Positions 16,293-24,995 of a stretch of DNA of 64,000 bases are shown here, piece after piece. The DNA comes from Enterobacter genomosp. O (GTDB taxonomy: Bacteria > Pseudomonadota > Gammaproteobacteria > Enterobacterales > Enterobacteriaceae): contig NZ_LECZ01000027.1 in NCBI RefSeq assembly GCF_001022965.1, positions 930,001 through 994,000 on the forward strand, written 5' to 3'. The notes under the pieces are model-generated. The model did not search any database. It was not told where the DNA came from and was given only the letters and a program-made list of their open reading frames with translations. The first letter of the stretch is position 1, and the number at the start of each line of letters is the position of its first letter. A program made the position numbers and the translations under genes.

Positions 16293-17411
16293 TTAACCGA
16301 AATAATCCGGGCCGGTTTTATCCTTGTTGCCGGATTTTTTTGACGATTTCGCAGGCTTGCGGATATCCACCACCAGGTTGTACGTGTAACTGAATCCGGC
16401 AGGCGACAGGGAATAGACCAGCGATTCCACCACCCAGGAACGATCTTCCCGCTCGCCAAAGCCGGACGTGGAGACGCCGGATTCTGCTGTGAGCGGGACA
16501 TGCTTGGGGCGGCATGGTCCTGTCACCGTCATTTTCTGCTCATTGCGCCGGGCCTGCGTTTTTTTCGATTTAGCCTGCTGGTCAGCAGTGGCCTTTGCGG
16601 GCTGGGTATAGGGATTCGCCATCGAGGGGCCGTCATGGTCAACCGTGGTGGTTTTGGTCTTCCCGTCCGCTTCATCATAATAGCGAACCCCGATTTTGCC
16701 CGATGACTTACCGCTGCTGCCGGTCGCTTTCCCCGTCGAACTCCCCCGCTCGCCCTCACTGTATGACCAGTTTGAGACTTCTTCCGGAGTGATAACCAGT
16801 TCCCCTGTCTGCTCACCTGAGGCGTTAGCCGTTGCGCCCTGCCGGAGAAAAAGCCAGTACCCGCCGGAGGGTTTGCTGACGGCGTTCCAGGTCCGGGCAA
16901 GTCTGGTCAGCAGGTTGGCGTCAGACTCCGCTACCTGATCAACATGGTCAATATGGATATTCGCAAGCTCCGTGGCCACTTTCGGTACCAGACCGTTTTC
17001 AGTGGCCACGGTTTTAACCAGATCCGCCAGTCGGAGATTATCCCAACTTCGGGTCTTCTGGCTCAGCACATCACCGGGCTGTTTCTGCGCGTTCATGGGC
17101 GCGGCCGTGGCATAAATATCCACGCGCCGTGGCGGACCACTGCTGCCGACGCCGGACACCACGAACCAGCCCTTATCCACCAGCTGGTCGTTGAAGCCCA
17201 GCGCCACGCGTAACCGCGCGCCTTTTATCGGTAAAGGGAGGGTTTCTGAGAGTAACGTGATTTTCAGCTCGTCCGCTTTTGCCGTGGCGCCTCCGTAATC
17301 GGTCAGCGTCATCTCTGCCAGGCTCTGTTGCAGCGCGCGGGTGATATCCTTTCCTTCCGCGCTGACACTGAACGCCGGCGCGTATTCCGGTTTAACAATC
17401 TGTTCAGTCAT
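16293..17411 (-). CDS. D: tail protein D (P2 late control D family)
   Basis: 372 aa from the ATG at 17411 (MTEQIVKPEYAPAFSV). P2 gpD forms the baseplate hub around the spike (T4 gp27 role). The middle (DQVAESDANLLTRLARTWN) is the family hallmark. A low-complexity Ser/Gly/Lys stretch (GSSTGKATGSSGKSSGK) lies near residue 235. It immediately follows X. Confidence 0.94.
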   Translation of the reverse strand: MTEQIVKPEYAPAFSVSAEGKDITRALQQSLAEMTLTDYGGATAKADELKITLLSETLPLPIKGARLRVALGFNDQLVDKGWFVVSGVGSSGPPRRVDIYATAAPMNAQKQPGDVLSQKTRSWDNLRLADLVKTVATENGLVPKVATELANIHIDHVDQVAESDANLLTRLARTWNAVSKPSGGYWLFLRQGATANASGEQTGELVITPEEVSNWSYSEGERGSSTGKATGSSGKSSGKIGVRYYDEADGKTKTTTVDHDGPSMANPYTQPAKATADQQAKSKKTQARRNEQKMTVTGPCRPKHVPLTAESGVSTSGFGEREDRSWVVESLVYSLSPAGFSYTYNLVVDIRKPAKSSKKSGNKDKTGPDYFG

Positions 17412-17412
17412 A

Positions 17413-17628
17413 TTAATCCCACAGGCTGAAGGCGGAATCCTGAACCGGCGGTGCCAGATCCGGCAGGGTGATAAAGAGACCTGACGGGTAAACCGCGCCG
17501 GCATCAGCCAGCCCCGGATTCGCTTCAAGCACCTGTGTCACGATAAAAGACAGGTTTTCCGTGCCGTAATGCAACGCGCAGAGAGCATCCAGCACATCAC
17601 CGTCACGGGTTTGATATGTCGTCGGCAT
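17413..17628 (-). CDS. X: tail protein X (LysM-like)
   Basis: 71 aa, P2 gpX family. The beginning MPTTYQTRDGDVLDALC and the NPGLADAGAVYPSGL segment show the LysM-like fold (T4 gp53 region) that clamps the baseplate hub. It overlaps U by 26 bases and ends one base before D starts. Confidence 0.93.
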   Translation of the reverse strand: MPTTYQTRDGDVLDALCALHYGTENLSFIVTQVLEANPGLADAGAVYPSGLFITLPDLAPPVQDSAFSLWD

Positions 17629-18073
17629 AATGTTTCAGCGTCATCGTCCAGTTTTTATTTCGGTGGCCACCACCGGGCAGGAAACGGTTTGTCGTGTCGG
17701 AGAAGTCGATCACCACCCACCAGCCCAGCACATCCCCTTCACCGCTGACCAGCTGCTGTGGCTTGTTCTGGTCGGCGAGATCGTAGAGATCGTTAACGGC
17801 ATCCACCCCCTTACGGAAGAAGGCATGCGATTCCCCTTCAAGCCGGACGGTTCGCCCTGGCTTGCCGGTGTACTGCAGCAGGTCCTGTTTGCCGATACGC
17901 TCCTGCTCGCTCCATCGCCAGCTGGCCTCACGGGTCAGCTGGTTATACGCCGTGGTATCGATGGAAAAGGCAAAATTGCCCAGCATCATCATCACCCGGG
18001 CGGCCTGTGCACCTCGCGCCGCGCTGGCACCTGCCTGCCCGAAGTCTTCAAAGACAGGAATGATTTCACTCAC
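17603..18073 (-). CDS. U: tail protein U
   Basis: 156 aa, P2 gpU family, a tail protein acting with the tape measure and baseplate. Conserved segments are MMMLGNFAFSIDTTAYNQL and RLEGESHAFF. The 4-base overlap with the tape-measure stop indicates coupled translation. Confidence 0.92.
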   Translation of the reverse strand: MSEIIPVFEDFGQAGASAARGAQAARVMMMLGNFAFSIDTTAYNQLTREASWRWSEQERIGKQDLLQYTGKPGRTVRLEGESHAFFRKGVDAVNDLYDLADQNKPQQLVSGEGDVLGWWVVIDFSDTTNRFLPGGGHRNKNWTMTLKHYADDISNP

Positions 18074-19929
18074 CAGATTTGCCCTCCGTCCAGCATGCTG
18101 CTATTACCCGTAAAAGCCGGGCTGCTTTTCGTCACAGCCTCCACCTCATTAGCAATGCCCCGCTCGTCCTGCCCCGGTGCGCCGTGAATTTCAAACCGGT
18201 ATTCGAACCGGCGATTGTCAGTCAGTTGCCGGGGTGCGGGTGCGGCGTCCGCTGCATCCAGTTTTTGCAACAACATATCCCAGCGACCTTCCGCATCCGT
18301 GCCGGCATTCACCCGGCCGCTGTCAGCAGTACCGGAAAGCGGAACGGTACGCGGTACGGCGGTCTGTTGGCGTGAGTCCTGATCCGTTATACCCGATACC
18401 ACCTGCAGGGATGTTTCTGGTGGTAATGGCGCCAGCAGGGTCCGGGGGTAATTATCCCATACTGTCGGGACGGTACCGGGCGTAACAGGCTGCTGTGCCG
18501 ACTTCATCAACCTATCCGGCCCGAACAGTCCGCCGCTGTTCTCCGGGGTCAGATACTTATCAAGGGAGGTGTTGAATGTCTCCTCGTCATCACGGAAAAA
18601 GCCCCGCGTATCCCGGTAAGATTTTTTCACATCGTCAGGCAAGTCAGGCTTTTCCTTCAGCTGCTGTTCAAACCATTCTCCCTGGCCGTTTCGCTGCGCC
18701 GTCATCCGGGCGATATCGACCGAGCCGGTCATGGCAAGCGATTTAAGGACATCCCGTTGTTCGCTTCGCTCATCCGGCAGCAGCCAGGACAGTTTTTTTG
18801 CCAGCGCGTACGCTACCTTCCCGACAAAAACAATTCCCTGCCCGAACGTCAGCACGCCCGGATAGAGATCATTGCGCAGGAAACTGACAATGCGCTTGAT
18901 CCCGCCGCCTTTAAACCACTCCGCCAGATCATCAGTAAGACGGCGTACATCCGGTGCCAGCTCGTTACCCAACTGGCCGGAGATTTCCGCCACCGCAGAA
19001 GAGAACACGGTCTGCAGGTTGGTAATGGCGCGGTTGCCTTCCATTGCACCTTCTGCGCCCTCTTTCGTGACCAGGTTATACCGGCGCTGCTCGTCCATCA
19101 GATCGCGGTAACTCTTCCCGGACTGCTTCAGCAGCATCAGCAGTTTGCTGGCCTCACCACCAAACAGGGAGTCCAGCGCAAATGAGGCTTTCGATTCATC
19201 CTGCAGGCTGAGCGCACGCTCGACGATTTTCTCAAACTGCGCCATATCGCTGAGCCCGGCAAAATCACCCGCCTTAAATCCCAGCGTTTCAAAGGCGTCC
19301 TGCAGCGATCCCTGCTTGCCGTTCTGCTTGTACTCCCCCGCCTTGTGCAGATACTCCTCGAACAGATCGCCGATGTTCTCCCCGTTCATGTCGTACTGTT
19401 TTGCGAGCGTGTCCCAGGCATCAAACGTCGGAATATCCACGCCATAGCTTTTCGCCACACCGGCACGCCGGGCCGTCTCCGCGTTGGTGGCCGCCGGGGC
19501 AATCAGGGTGCCCAGTGCGGAAGCCACCACCCCGCCGCCGCCGATCGCCAGCCCCGGCGCCACCATGCCACCCAGCTGACCGGCGATACCCAATCCGCGG
19601 CGAAACAGCCCCTTACCGGCCCCCTTGAAGGCCGCCAGCCGCTGTGCCTTCTGCATCTGCTGGTTAAGTTTCTGCTGCTCGGCTTCGGTTTTGCGAATTT
19701 CGCGGGATACGTCGCTGTAACGCCGTTTAAGCTCGCCAAGACTCTGCCCGGCGAGCTTTGCCCGCTTGATTTCCGCTGCCAGCTTCGCCTGGTCTTTCGT
19801 CAGCTTTTCTGACTGCTTACCGACATCCTTCAGGTTCTTTTGCAGGCCGTTCGCAGAACGGCTCCATGAACTGTCGATATTGCCGCCAAAGGTAATGACG
19901 GCCTTAAGGTTCTGGCTTAATCCGGCCAC
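18070..19929 (-). CDS. T: tape measure protein T
   Basis: 619 aa, shorter than P2 gpT (815 aa), so a somewhat shorter tail is expected. It starts GTG at 19929 (MAGLSQNLKAVITFGG). A Lys/Glu/Gln-rich coiled coil covers residues 25-95, followed by a hydrophobic Gly/Ala-rich segment near 105-145 (GQLGGMVAPGLAIGGGGVVA) that may insert in the membrane during DNA ejection. The start lies inside the -1 frame E' extension, as in P2. Confidence 0.94.
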   Translation of the reverse strand: MAGLSQNLKAVITFGGNIDSSWSRSANGLQKNLKDVGKQSEKLTKDQAKLAAEIKRAKLAGQSLGELKRRYSDVSREIRKTEAEQQKLNQQMQKAQRLAAFKGAGKGLFRRGLGIAGQLGGMVAPGLAIGGGGVVASALGTLIAPAATNAETARRAGVAKSYGVDIPTFDAWDTLAKQYDMNGENIGDLFEEYLHKAGEYKQNGKQGSLQDAFETLGFKAGDFAGLSDMAQFEKIVERALSLQDESKASFALDSLFGGEASKLLMLLKQSGKSYRDLMDEQRRYNLVTKEGAEGAMEGNRAITNLQTVFSSAVAEISGQLGNELAPDVRRLTDDLAEWFKGGGIKRIVSFLRNDLYPGVLTFGQGIVFVGKVAYALAKKLSWLLPDERSEQRDVLKSLAMTGSVDIARMTAQRNGQGEWFEQQLKEKPDLPDDVKKSYRDTRGFFRDDEETFNTSLDKYLTPENSGGLFGPDRLMKSAQQPVTPGTVPTVWDNYPRTLLAPLPPETSLQVVSGITDQDSRQQTAVPRTVPLSGTADSGRVNAGTDAEGRWDMLLQKLDAADAAPAPRQLTDNRRFEYRFEIHGAPGQDERGIANEVEAVTKSSPAFTGNSSMLDGGQIW

Positions 19930-20331
19930 GATTTACCGCCTCCACTTCGTCGGATAGAAAATCAGAAAACACGCTGAACGGCATATCCAAGTATTCCGTC
20001 ATGGGAAAATGCAGACGCCGCCCGAGAAATCGTATCGCCTGGATTAATCCTCTTTCGGACGCTCCACGGGCGGGAGCATAAAAACATTGAACGCGTCCAG
20101 CAGCTGCGCATAATCCGCCGCCGTCAGCAGCCAGATATCCTGCTCACTGAGGTTGCACAGCAGCGCAATCATGCGCGCTTCTTTTTCTTCTTCACTGCCG
20201 CGGTCCTTGGAAAAGGCGATACGGTCACGCACCAGCGGCTCACGCAGCGTCACCTGGTTGAGCGCACTGCCATTTTCAAGCGTGACGGGGGAATACAGTT
20301 TGATAACGCGGGTTTCACCTGGAAAAGACAT
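19904..20331 (-). other. E-E' extension by programmed -1 frameshift (predicted)
   Basis: After the E reading frame the -1 frame is open through the E stop and on to a TAA at 19904-19906, overlapping the start of T. It adds about 50 residues (including RFLGRRLHFPMTEYLDM). P2 makes E and E-E' by a -1 slip at a T-rich site. The candidate slip site here is the GTTTTTATG run about 40 bases before the E stop; CCGAAAG just before the stop is a second candidate. The arrangement is seen; the slip is inferred from P2. Confidence 0.7.
20044..20331 (-). CDS. E: tail assembly protein E
   Basis: 95 aa from the ATG at 20331, with GGAGA seven bases upstream. P2 gpE-type tail assembly chaperone: conserved REPLVRDRIAFSK and the end FNVFMLPPVERPKED. 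With its E-E' form it is thought to chaperone the tape measure while the tube polymerises. An intrinsic terminator lies between FII and E. Confidence 0.92.
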   Translation of the reverse strand: MSFPGETRVIKLYSPVTLENGSALNQVTLREPLVRDRIAFSKDRGSEEEKEARMIALLCNLSEQDIWLLTAADYAQLLDAFNVFMLPPVERPKED

Positions 20332-20344
20332 GTTTATCTCCATG

Positions 20345-20366
20345 AAAAAACGGCCCGCAGGCCGTT
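20345..20366 (-). terminator. intrinsic terminator between FII and E
   Basis: On the reverse strand a CGGCC-TGCG-GGCCG hairpin is followed by six T. It sits in the 50-base gap after the tube gene, so E and later genes would be transcribed less than FI-FII unless antiterminated. Confidence 0.8.
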
Positions 20367-20380
20367 GTCAGTTTTTTGAA

Positions 20381-20887
20381 TTAAAGGCGGACTTTGGCCG
20401 CCAGGCCGGATAACACATCCACGCCATTAACCCGCCGCGCGAAGCGCTCAGTATCAATGGCAAAGAGTTCGCGGCCGTCTTTGGTCTGGCGGTAATAGCT
20501 CACGGCGATATCCACCGTGACAGCGTTTTCCGAGAGGTTGTCCTTGCCCCGCGCATCCGGGGTGACTGTCTGCACAAAGCCCTCGATCTCCTCGATGGTG
20601 CCCAGCGCGGTACCGTTCGCCAGATAGCCCTGATACGCAGTAAAGCGCGGACGGCTGCCGCTGACAAAACCGAAGGCGGTCAGCATATCCACGTCCACCC
20701 CGTAAAATTTCAGCTGGCAGGTCAGTGCCTCCATGCCGTCATCCACGGGAGAAGGTGCATCCTGCGCGCCGGTGCGCAGATCGGTTTTGACAATGGACAG
20801 TGCCGGCGGTGTAAATTCATGCGCACCCTGAATACGGATCCCCTGCCGGAAGAAGGTCCAGACGCGTAACGTGTTTTTCTCGCTCAT
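20381..20887 (-). CDS. FII: major tail tube protein FII
   Basis: 168 aa, P2 gpFII family, the inner tube of the contractile tail. Recognised from ALTCQLKFYGVDVDMLTAFG and FTAYQGYLANGTALGTIEE. It overlaps the sheath gene by 4 bases, matching the high, coordinated demand for both. Confidence 0.94.
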   Translation of the reverse strand: MSEKNTLRVWTFFRQGIRIQGAHEFTPPALSIVKTDLRTGAQDAPSPVDDGMEALTCQLKFYGVDVDMLTAFGFVSGSRPRFTAYQGYLANGTALGTIEEIEGFVQTVTPDARGKDNLSENAVTVDIAVSYYRQTKDGRELFAIDTERFARRVNGVDVLSGLAAKVRL

Positions 20888-22353
20888 GCTGCCAGCATCT
20901 CCTCAAGCGCATAGTTGTTATTCACCCGGACGCGCAGGCTGATAAGCTCAGTCGGCGATTTCGGACCAAAGTCATAGTTGATGTACAGCACGCCCGCCGC
21001 CATGCTCTCTGCCGTGTTAAGCTCCTCATCCAGCCAGGCGCGGCCACCAAAAATGGCACCGAGCCCGACCAGCTGGCGCATATAGGCGTTGATGGTGCCG
21101 ATAATGTCGTCGGCATTTTCACGGTCAAGCGGACGGTCAACGTATTCCAGCATCGTTTCCTGAATGCTGTCCTCGATGACGTCAGCGGTACGGCGAACCG
21201 ATTCGAAGCGCCACTGCGGGTTGGTACCACACAGACGGTTGCCCCAGTGCTTAAACCCGGCCCGGCGGATGATGGTGGAGACGTTCTGCATGTTGAGCAG
21301 GTTCGCATCGCAGTTTTCATCGCCGAGAATGAACTCGTCGATCTGCTCCACGCCGAGAATGTTGTTAATGTCCTGGTTGGACTTACTCCACCACCAGCCC
21401 TTCTCAAAGTCGATACGGGCGCGCAGCCCCGCCGCAAACGCAGAATAAGGGCGATACACCAGCTGGCCGTCGGCGTTGCTGACCTGAACGCGCGGACGCA
21501 GCAGTTCAGTACGCATGCCGTAGGACTGACGACGCTGAACCACTTCCTGCAGGGTGGCGCCGGATTCACAGTCTACATACGCTACAGCGCGTAGTTTGCC
21601 GGCAACGGTTTCCAGTGCCTTGCCCACGGCGTCATCCTCACTGAACCCCGGCGCAATGACGATTCGGGGCTGGTACGTCGTCACCGATTTTGCAGATGAC
21701 AGCGAGCCGATCCCGGTCAGCACCGCCGCACGCTGTTTCGCTTCGTCGGTTTCTTCCGACACACGAACCACCACGGTCAGTGCATTTCGCTGGTCGTTGA
21801 TTTCGGTGAGCGCCTGTTTAAGCGTACCTTTATCACCGAGACGGGAAAGCATCGTGGTACCGACAATCGCCACCGGCGTATTCAGCGGGAACGGCTCATC
21901 CTCGCCACCGGACAGCTGCAGGCTGAACGGCATGACGATACCGCTGCCGCTACCCTTAGCCGTCATCTTCACATCCGCCACCGTGCCGACGGCAGCAGCA
22001 ACATCTGCCGGGGTTGCCGTCAGCTTTCCGGTGTCGTCACAACCCAGCGTGATGGTCAGGGTTAATGCCGTTGCGTCCCACACAGCCGTCGTATCCACCG
22101 CGGCGGGACTTTCTGCATCAGGAACACCGGCTACCGCCTCAACCAGCAGGACATTTCCCGCCCTGCCGGCGATCGTCGCGGCAAACTCCACAACGTTATC
22201 CAGAATAGGCGACCCGACGGTACCCGCTGCCGGCGTTCCGGCTGAGGCATCCGGCGCGGTACCCACCAGACCGATAATAGCCGTCTGGATCGTCGTGACC
22301 GCGACCGTACCAGACGTCAGTTCGATCGTTTCCACACCATGTAAATTCGCCAT
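20884..22353 (-). CDS. FI: tail sheath protein FI
   Basis: 489 aa, P2 gpFI/T4 gp18 class contractile sheath; P2 FI is about 396 aa. The start (MANLHGVETIELTSGTVAV) and the C-terminal LISLRVRVNNNYALEEML are family-typical. About 90 extra residues lie at 30-150 as an Ala/Thr-rich inserted domain (VAGVPDAESPAAVDTTAVW), seen in longer sheath relatives. GGAG precedes the ATG, and a terminator lies directly upstream of the gene. Confidence 0.95.
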   Translation of the reverse strand: MANLHGVETIELTSGTVAVTTIQTAIIGLVGTAPDASAGTPAAGTVGSPILDNVVEFAATIAGRAGNVLLVEAVAGVPDAESPAAVDTTAVWDATALTLTITLGCDDTGKLTATPADVAAAVGTVADVKMTAKGSGSGIVMPFSLQLSGGEDEPFPLNTPVAIVGTTMLSRLGDKGTLKQALTEINDQRNALTVVVRVSEETDEAKQRAAVLTGIGSLSSAKSVTTYQPRIVIAPGFSEDDAVGKALETVAGKLRAVAYVDCESGATLQEVVQRRQSYGMRTELLRPRVQVSNADGQLVYRPYSAFAAGLRARIDFEKGWWWSKSNQDINNILGVEQIDEFILGDENCDANLLNMQNVSTIIRRAGFKHWGNRLCGTNPQWRFESVRRTADVIEDSIQETMLEYVDRPLDRENADDIIGTINAYMRQLVGLGAIFGGRAWLDEELNTAESMAAGVLYINYDFGPKSPTELISLRVRVNNNYALEEMLAA

Positions 22354-22370
22354 TCATTTTCTCCAGGCAT

Positions 22371-22392
22371 AAAAAAACCTGCCGCGGCAGGT
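22371..22392 (-). terminator. intrinsic terminator between V and FI
   Basis: The reverse-strand hairpin CCTGCCGCGGCAGG is followed by seven T and overlaps the V stop codon. It stands just before the sheath gene, so FI may have its own promoter or rely on antitermination. Confidence 0.8.
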
Positions 22393-23015
22393 CACATTTT
22401 TTGATTGGGGGGATTTGTGGTACCACCGCCATCACCATTTTCTTTATGGTTATGGCCGTTGTAGGTTTCGCGGATCCCGCTCATTTTCCCGGTACCGTCT
22501 GAAATCTCCTGGGTTGCTCCGATATTTCCGGCCACGTTCGTGTCGGCGTTTATCTGCGTTTTCCCCTGTACGGTCAGGGTATCGGTGATTTCCACCGGAC
22601 CGTCCAGCGTGCCTTTCCCGATAATTTTGTAACTCCCGCCCTCAGCCAGGGTGATGGTCAGGGCATGCGCGGCACGGTCATAGCGGATCTCGGTACCGTC
22701 GCCGTAACGGGTGATATGCTCGCTGTCGCTGCCCTCCGGCACCGGCAGACCGCCGGTATTCCAGCCGGGAAACACCCGACCATTATTCAGCTCCCCCGCC
22801 TCCGACAGTACCGTGACCGCATCCCCGACCGCATACGGATTGGAGTCAGCCCGGTTAACACCCGAAAAGCCCTGGCAGAGCGGCAGCCAGGTTGTGGTGA
22901 TGTCGCCCAGGTCCACCCGGCACTTCGGTATACCGTCATGCTTAACGGAATGAATAACCCCGCGCCGGACAATATTCGCCAGGCGGCGTTGTAAATCGCC
23001 CTCGATATCACTCAT
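22392..23015 (-). CDS. V: baseplate spike protein V
   Basis: 207 aa, P2 gpV family: N-terminal OB fold (about 15-95; PYAVGDAVTVLSEAGEL), then a beta-helical shaft with short repeats and a C-terminal end rich in His, Gly and Asn (YNGHNHKENGDGGG). The HxH element of spike tips, which binds iron in P2 V, is seen as GHNHKEN. It punctures the outer membrane on sheath contraction. It overlaps the upstream gene by 8 bases. Confidence 0.93.
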   Translation of the reverse strand: MSDIEGDLQRRLANIVRRGVIHSVKHDGIPKCRVDLGDITTTWLPLCQGFSGVNRADSNPYAVGDAVTVLSEAGELNNGRVFPGWNTGGLPVPEGSDSEHITRYGDGTEIRYDRAAHALTITLAEGGSYKIIGKGTLDGPVEITDTLTVQGKTQINADTNVAGNIGATQEISDGTGKMSGIRETYNGHNHKENGDGGGTTNPPNQKM

Positions 23016-23562
23016 CGGGTTTCGCCTCGTAAATCAGCTGATAATCGTCCACATGCATGCGCCCGATATCCGGCGCCTTACCGAGCCAGATGGCATTCAG
23101 CGGGGCATTGTTCTGCTCAAACGGATCCGCTCCAAAGGCCGCTGACTGAGTGAAGGAAATACGCCAGACCAGATAATCATCCATGCGCGGATCAAACTCA
23201 TCGCGTGACGCATCGATAAACACGGCTGGCTCCAGACTGGTCAGGCCGAACAGTTGGCCATCAATCCACTGGGTGATATCTGCGGCCGCCGTGCGCAGGA
23301 AAATTTCCGGCCGGCTGACACCCGCGCCGGCCGCATCCACCACCACGAACAAATCGCAGGACAGAGTAACGTTAAGCTGCCCCTCGTTGCCTCCGCCCTG
23401 CTCCCAGCCGTTAATGGAGAAATACACCGCCGGCGTTGTCAGCCCGGTAAAGCGGGGGACATTTTTTTCCGGATAGGCATCGGCGTCGCGCACCCAGTCA
23501 ATTTTTTTCAGCGCACCGGTGACAGCATCGTGGTACTGCCCCAGTAGCAATGGCTCGGCCAT
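23008..23562 (-). CDS. putative tail completion / terminator protein
   Basis: 184 aa, no close family recalled. It begins MAEPLLLGQYHDAVTGALKK and has a compact alpha/beta composition like tail-terminator proteins (lambda gpU class). It sits between the neck-region genes and the spike gene. The role is assigned by position only. Confidence 0.6.
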   Translation of the reverse strand: MAEPLLLGQYHDAVTGALKKIDWVRDADAYPEKNVPRFTGLTTPAVYFSINGWEQGGGNEGQLNVTLSCDLFVVVDAAGAGVSRPEIFLRTAAADITQWIDGQLFGLTSLEPAVFIDASRDEFDPRMDDYLVWRISFTQSAAFGADPFEQNNAPLNAIWLGKAPDIGRMHVDDYQLIYEAKPDE

Positions 23563-23570
23563 GGTTAACC

Positions 23571-24233
23571 TCAGACAGAAATACGGGCTTTCACACGCCC
23601 GCGCAGATCCGTTTCAAAGTGATGCATGAAAATCTCCATCGCCTCGGCAAAGGCGTTATCTTCGATGTAGTTCAGCATCGGCTCATAAATATCAATTTCC
23701 GCTTCGCGGGTCCGCCGGGTGTCAGGATCGCGAATGACCACCGTTCGCCTGTTCTCCCGACGGGAGCGTGCCACTTCACCGTTTTCATACGTGCGCGGTG
23801 AAAGCAGACTCCCTTTTGGGGTAAAGCCCGCGTTTTCCGCCTGGCGCCGCGCCTTAATAAACCGCCCGGTGGATTTATCCCGCCGGGTATGATGAGGCCT
23901 GACCCGCCCGTTAATCCGGCCTTTCAGGTCTTTTACCTTGATGGCATTCAGGCCAAACCAGAGACGAAAGTTATCCAGTTTCGACTGAGAACTGCGATCG
24001 AGGCGAAAGGAAAGCAGACGCCGGCGCACCATATCCAGACTGCGCGGCGCCAGACCATCCTTCATGTCAGCAACCGCTTTCTTACGCAGCGTGGCGGCGG
24101 TACGTTTCAGCGCACGGGAATACGCCGCCCGAAACTGCTTATGAGTGGCACCGATGTGCTCCGCAATCCGCCAAATGGCATCCACATCGATATCGACGGG
24201 TAAATCCCGTCGCAGTCTAGACTCACGCGCCAT
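23571..24233 (-). CDS. putative neck / tail completion protein
   Basis: 220 aa from the ATG at 24233; the open frame extends 30 codons upstream but overlaps the preceding gene. It is very basic (RRENRRTVVIRDPDTRRTRE) with a C-terminal YEPMLNYIEDNAFAEAM helix. Position and charge resemble HK97 gp10/P2 gpS-type tail completion proteins that join heads and tails. Family not certain. Confidence 0.6.
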   Translation of the reverse strand: MARESRLRRDLPVDIDVDAIWRIAEHIGATHKQFRAAYSRALKRTAATLRKKAVADMKDGLAPRSLDMVRRRLLSFRLDRSSQSKLDNFRLWFGLNAIKVKDLKGRINGRVRPHHTRRDKSTGRFIKARRQAENAGFTPKGSLLSPRTYENGEVARSRRENRRTVVIRDPDTRRTREAEIDIYEPMLNYIEDNAFAEAMEIFMHHFETDLRGRVKARISV

Positions 24234-24234
24234 A

Positions 24235-24591
24235 TCAGCTCCACTTGTTGATTTCTGGCTGCGGTTTTCCCGGTGCACCATAAGCCAGGGTGACGCGGGT
24301 CCGCCCTTCTTCATCGGCACCAACGTGCGTTACGCGGTAAGCGGTACCGTTAATTTCCACCTCATGGTGCTTCTCAAGCCCCGCGATATCGGCAGTCATC
24401 GCGCTGAAGGCCGGAGAGCGATCCTGAATTTGCCCCCCGCCAGCCACGTCAACCGGGGCATCCGGCGTCTCGAAAATCACGGTAACAGGACGCAACTCAG
24501 CGTCAATAAACAGGACGGCAGGCACCTCTTCGGCAAATGCCCGGGAGATCCGGGCATCCGCGTTCAACAGGCGTTGACGAAAGCGGTTCAT
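24235..24591 (-). CDS. head-tail joining protein (lambda FII-like)
   Basis: 118 aa: MNRFRQRLLNADARISRAF, a beta-rich core (TVIFETPDAPVD, INGTAYRVTHVG), and an end TRVTLAYGAPG. Length and pattern match lambda gpFII-type attachment proteins that give tails a docking platform. It begins at the last base of the upstream stop and its own stop is two bases before the next start. Confidence 0.7.
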   Translation of the reverse strand: MNRFRQRLLNADARISRAFAEEVPAVLFIDAELRPVTVIFETPDAPVDVAGGGQIQDRSPAFSAMTADIAGLEKHHEVEINGTAYRVTHVGADEEGRTRVTLAYGAPGKPQPEINKWS

Positions 24592-24926
24592 CAGTAGCCA
24601 AGCCGGACCGGAACAGATTCGGCATCTGCCGCCGCAGCAGCCCAGGCCGTACCCGCCAGAGGGTTCGGTGCTGCCGCCTCCCCCGCTTCTGCTGTCAGCT
24701 TACCGTCAGCCAGATATAGCTTCTGGCCGAGAGTGACAGCTTCCGCCGCCTTTGGCAGAACGAACACGCCCGTGGTGTGCAGCACGCCCCACAGCCCTGC
24801 CGGGATGTCATCGTGAGCTACACCTACCAGTGAGCCTGAAAGCACAGCGTCACCCGATTGAATATCGTTCGCACCTGTATTGTGGAAATCCAGGGTGTTG
24901 CCGTCCTGCTGATAATTTGTCGCCAT
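24591..24926 (-). CDS. DUF2190-type capsid decoration-like protein
   Basis: 111 aa from the ATG at 24926, with GGAGAG upstream; an earlier ATG at 24956 lacks a site. It is Gly/Ala-rich and beta-predicted (DAVLSGSLVGVAHDDI, AAEAVTLGQKLYLADGKL), the DUF2190 pattern found next to capsid genes and thought to decorate or stabilise the shell. The capsid gene is immediately upstream, with a terminator between them. Confidence 0.78.
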   Translation of the reverse strand: MATNYQQDGNTLDFHNTGANDIQSGDAVLSGSLVGVAHDDIPAGLWGVLHTTGVFVLPKAAEAVTLGQKLYLADGKLTAEAGEAAAPNPLAGTAWAAAAADAESVPVRLGY

Positions 24927-24971
24927 TTTTCTCTCCAGACAAAAAAGGAGCAGCATTCGCCACTCCGTTAT

Positions 24972-24994
24972 AAAAAAACCGTCAGAAGACGGTT
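24972..24994 (-). terminator. intrinsic terminator after the capsid gene
   Basis: On the reverse strand CAACCGTC-TTCT-GACGGTT is followed by seven T. It lies between the capsid fusion gene and the DUF2190 gene. Confidence 0.82.
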
Positions 24995-24995
24995 G

